Shown here one piece after another: positions 42,165 through 43,451 of a DNA stretch of 43,451 nt. How positions within the stretch are numbered: the stretch's first letter is position 1; every line of letters starts with the position of its first letter. The stretch comes from an uncultured Lachnospiraceae bacterium (GTDB lineage: Bacteria > Bacillota > Clostridia > Lachnospirales > Lachnospiraceae). The position numbers were made by a program, and so were the translations under genes. The stretch lies in the NCBI GenBank assembly GCA_910584325.1, contig CAJTZH010000012.1:1-43451 (forward strand). The letters are read 5' to 3'. The notes under the pieces are model-generated. The model was not told the origin of the DNA. It made no database searches and was given only the letters and a program-made list of their open reading frames with translations.

Positions 42165-43103
42165 TTAATGTTCTTTAAATTTATCGAGTGTGTATTCCGC
42201 CGCCTCGTCAGCGCTTAACTGCTTTACAAAATCAGCGCGCAGTTTTGGTTTATATCCATCACCGTAACAGTCATACTCGGCAAGGAAAACGGTATTATGC
42301 GTTTCCGGCTTGTTCCAGTCATGGAATCCTTTGTCTTTGATATGACCGTCTAATTCGCAGTGGATAAGTACTGTCTGGCCGTAATTTCTCCAAGGTCTGC
42401 CAAGATAAACGGAATTTTCAGGACAGTTACTTTTAAAACGGCAGTTATGAAAAACATAGCCGTATTTTTGATTCTCGTAAGTGGACGGAGCAGTTACATA
42501 ACCGTTTGGATCCATATCACGGTTTAATGAGTAAAGTGTGCAGTTTTCAAAATAGGCAGCAGCGCTTCCGAATATAAAATCGACTTCCCCTTCAATGTAG
42601 CAGTTTTCATAAATCTGACGGCATAAACGTCTCGGGGCAAATTCGGTAGGTCCCTTAAAACCACCTGCTTTTGCTTCTTCATTTGGAAGGGGACCTGTAA
42701 ATAAGGTATCCTGGTGCCCCAGAAGCCTGCATCCAGAGAATAAGATATGGTCGCCTTCCGCGTAAACTGCTAATGCCTGTCCCACTTCTTTTCCAAAACC
42801 GGAGATATTAGCAACGGTCATATTCCTGCATGTAAAATTATCAGCAGCAACAAGCAGCGTATAGCTTCGAAAAGTACCGCATTTCTCGCCGTCTTCAAGA
42901 ATTTTATTTGCATATTCATCATATTCCAGTATCGTCTTTTCTGCATCTTCGCCTTCAAAAGTAAGAAAAGGCGCTTTTATTTCCACACGTTCGTGGTACA
43001 CACCGTTTTTAATGTAGATGGTCTCAGGGAGCATTGAGACAGAATCAACAGCTTCCTGTATTGATGTAAAGGTGCCGGAACCGTCCTGTGCAACGATAAT
43101 CAT
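42165..43103 (-). CDS. Pectinesterase (carbohydrate esterase family 8), cytoplasmic
   Basis: Removes methyl groups from pectin. 312 residues of right-handed beta-helix: DGSGTFTSIQEAVDSV, VGQALAVYAEGDHILFSGCRLLGHQDTLF (Gln and first Asp), EGEVDFIFGSAAAYFENC (second Asp), and VYLGRPWRNYGQT (Arg). No signal peptide, so it would act on imported oligogalacturonides, as in other pectin-using Lachnospiraceae. AGGAGG precedes the ATG on the minus strand. No transporter or other pectin gene is adjacent in the window except the PL26-like gene 12 kb away. Confidence 0.92.
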   Translation of the reverse strand: MIIVAQDGSGTFTSIQEAVDSVSMLPETIYIKNGVYHERVEIKAPFLTFEGEDAEKTILEYDEYANKILEDGEKCGTFRSYTLLVAADNFTCRNMTVANISGFGKEVGQALAVYAEGDHILFSGCRLLGHQDTLFTGPLPNEEAKAGGFKGPTEFAPRRLCRQIYENCYIEGEVDFIFGSAAAYFENCTLYSLNRDMDPNGYVTAPSTYENQKYGYVFHNCRFKSNCPENSVYLGRPWRNYGQTVLIHCELDGHIKDKGFHDWNKPETHNTVFLAEYDCYGDGYKPKLRADFVKQLSADEAAEYTLDKFKEH

Positions 43104-43209
43104 GTTGTTGTCCTCCTAAATGGTTTGTTTGTCGTTTAGTCTGTCCTTACTATATCACATTTATTTATCTGATTCCATTAAATTATTTATATTTTATATA
43201 TAAAACAGA

Positions 43210-43240
43210 GCTGCCATACTGATTGAGTTTGTATAGCAGC
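43210..43240. terminator. Terminator hairpin of the coiled-coil gene
   Basis: GCTGCCATAC (43210-43219) pairs with GTATAGCAGC (43231-43240), one mismatch; T-rich flanks on the minus side (TCTGTTTTA) and plus side (CCTTGTTTTA). Confidence 0.65.
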
Positions 43241-43266
43241 CCTTGTTTTAATTAATGGGGATTTGC

Positions 43267-43451
43267 TTATAAGGCAATCTGGACAATTTTGGATGTTTTA
43301 TCTGCCCATGCAGCTAAAACATTGACTGTAGAACGTATTTCTTCCATTGATTCGGAAAGAGAGTTAACGTTCTCTTCCAAGGAATCCATACGAGCATCCA
43401 AGGAATCCATACGAGCATCCAAGGAATCCATACGAGCATCCAAGGAATCCA
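43267..43451 (-). CDS. C-terminal part of a heptad-repeat coiled-coil protein, partial
   Basis: Minus-strand reading enters from the right end of the window with repeated MDSLDAR heptads. It continues MDSLEENVNSLSESMEEIRS and TVNVLAAWADK, and ends at the TAA at 43267-43269. Heptads with Met, Leu and Ala at regular places form a coiled coil. Three perfect 21-bp copies plus one partial copy are visible, and more probably lie outside. The N-terminal part, and so the function, cannot be seen. Confidence 0.75.
   Translation of the reverse strand, partial: DSLDARMDSLDARMDSLDARMDSLEENVNSLSESMEEIRSTVNVLAAWADKTSKIVQIAL
43377..43451. repeat. 21-bp tandem repeat array in the coiled-coil gene
   Basis: Three identical copies of a 21-bp unit (starting CCAAGGAATCC and ending GAGCAT) at 43377-43397, 43398-43418 and 43419-43439, plus 12 bases of a fourth to the window end. 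Each unit is one heptad, so changes in copy number keep the reading frame. Confidence 0.93.

Noticed and set aside
43377..43451. CRISPR-like repeats
   Set aside because: The units are directly adjacent with no spacers and are in frame as heptads of a coding sequence.

Overview
The window looks like a chromosomal stretch of an anaerobic gut-type Clostridia member, most likely Lachnospiraceae. The grounds are low-to-moderate GC, strong AGGAGG-type ribosome sites, frequent GTG/TTG starts, clostridial-style GltBD, FeS-type PurF and MutY, a response regulator with a Spo0A-type C-terminus, GHKL kinases, PL26-like and CE8 pectin enzymes without signal peptides, and a flagellin lysine-N-methylase. 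This is inference from protein content; no 16S or database search was available.

Layout. 1-5.2 kb: glutamate synthase gltB (5' end outside or disrupted) and gltD, closed by a large structured terminator. 5.2-12.8 kb: an AT-rich accessory region with a small MGMT-fold protein, an Xre regulator with a membrane tail paired with a membrane-anchored GH5 hydrolase, two toxin-tail-like relics each followed by an ORF (the first immunity-like), several secreted or anchored orphan proteins, a frameshifted lipoprotein, and a GNAT gene at the right edge whose truncated, nonsense-mutated copy sits 3.8 kb upstream as a 285-bp direct repeat. 12.9-14.3 kb: an anchored alpha/beta hydrolase and a small helical protein. 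14.4-19.5 kb: a two-component system plus MacB/Bce-like ABC transporter, with an inverted repeat upstream of the transporter that is a good candidate operator. 19.5-20.6 kb: mutY. 20.6-21.3 kb: a decayed type III toxin-antitoxin locus (promoter, short RNA, terminator, broken toxN/abiQ-like gene). 21.3-24.5 kb: ECF sigma factor, membrane protein, ABC ATPase and permease in one overlapping operon. 24.5-30.2 kb: PPK2 kinase, an ADP-ribosylglycohydrolase-fold protein lacking the usual C-terminal metal aspartates, FliB, and a PL26-like exo-rhamnogalacturonan lyase. 30.2-34.6 kb: a PilZ protein and the purC-purF-purB operon. 34.6-40.2 kb: a GHKL kinase and Spo0A-like regulator divergent from a stand-alone acyl carrier protein and acyl-AMP ligase, followed by small orphan ORFs and an RCC1-like anchored protein. 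40.4-43.5 kb: a DUF1294 protein, an unusual HD-phosphohydrolase/metallo-beta-lactamase fusion, a small SH3-like protein, a cytoplasmic pectinesterase, and the C-terminus of a coiled-coil protein encoded by perfect 21-bp repeats.

The core genes (gltBD, mutY, pur) are ordinary. The most interesting parts are the eroded type III TA locus, the regulator/kinase plus carrier-protein/ligase island, the HD-MBL fusion, the glycohydrolase with an altered metal site, the putative toxin/immunity debris, and the expanding heptad repeat. I saw no tRNA, rRNA, CRISPR array, transposase or phage integrase.
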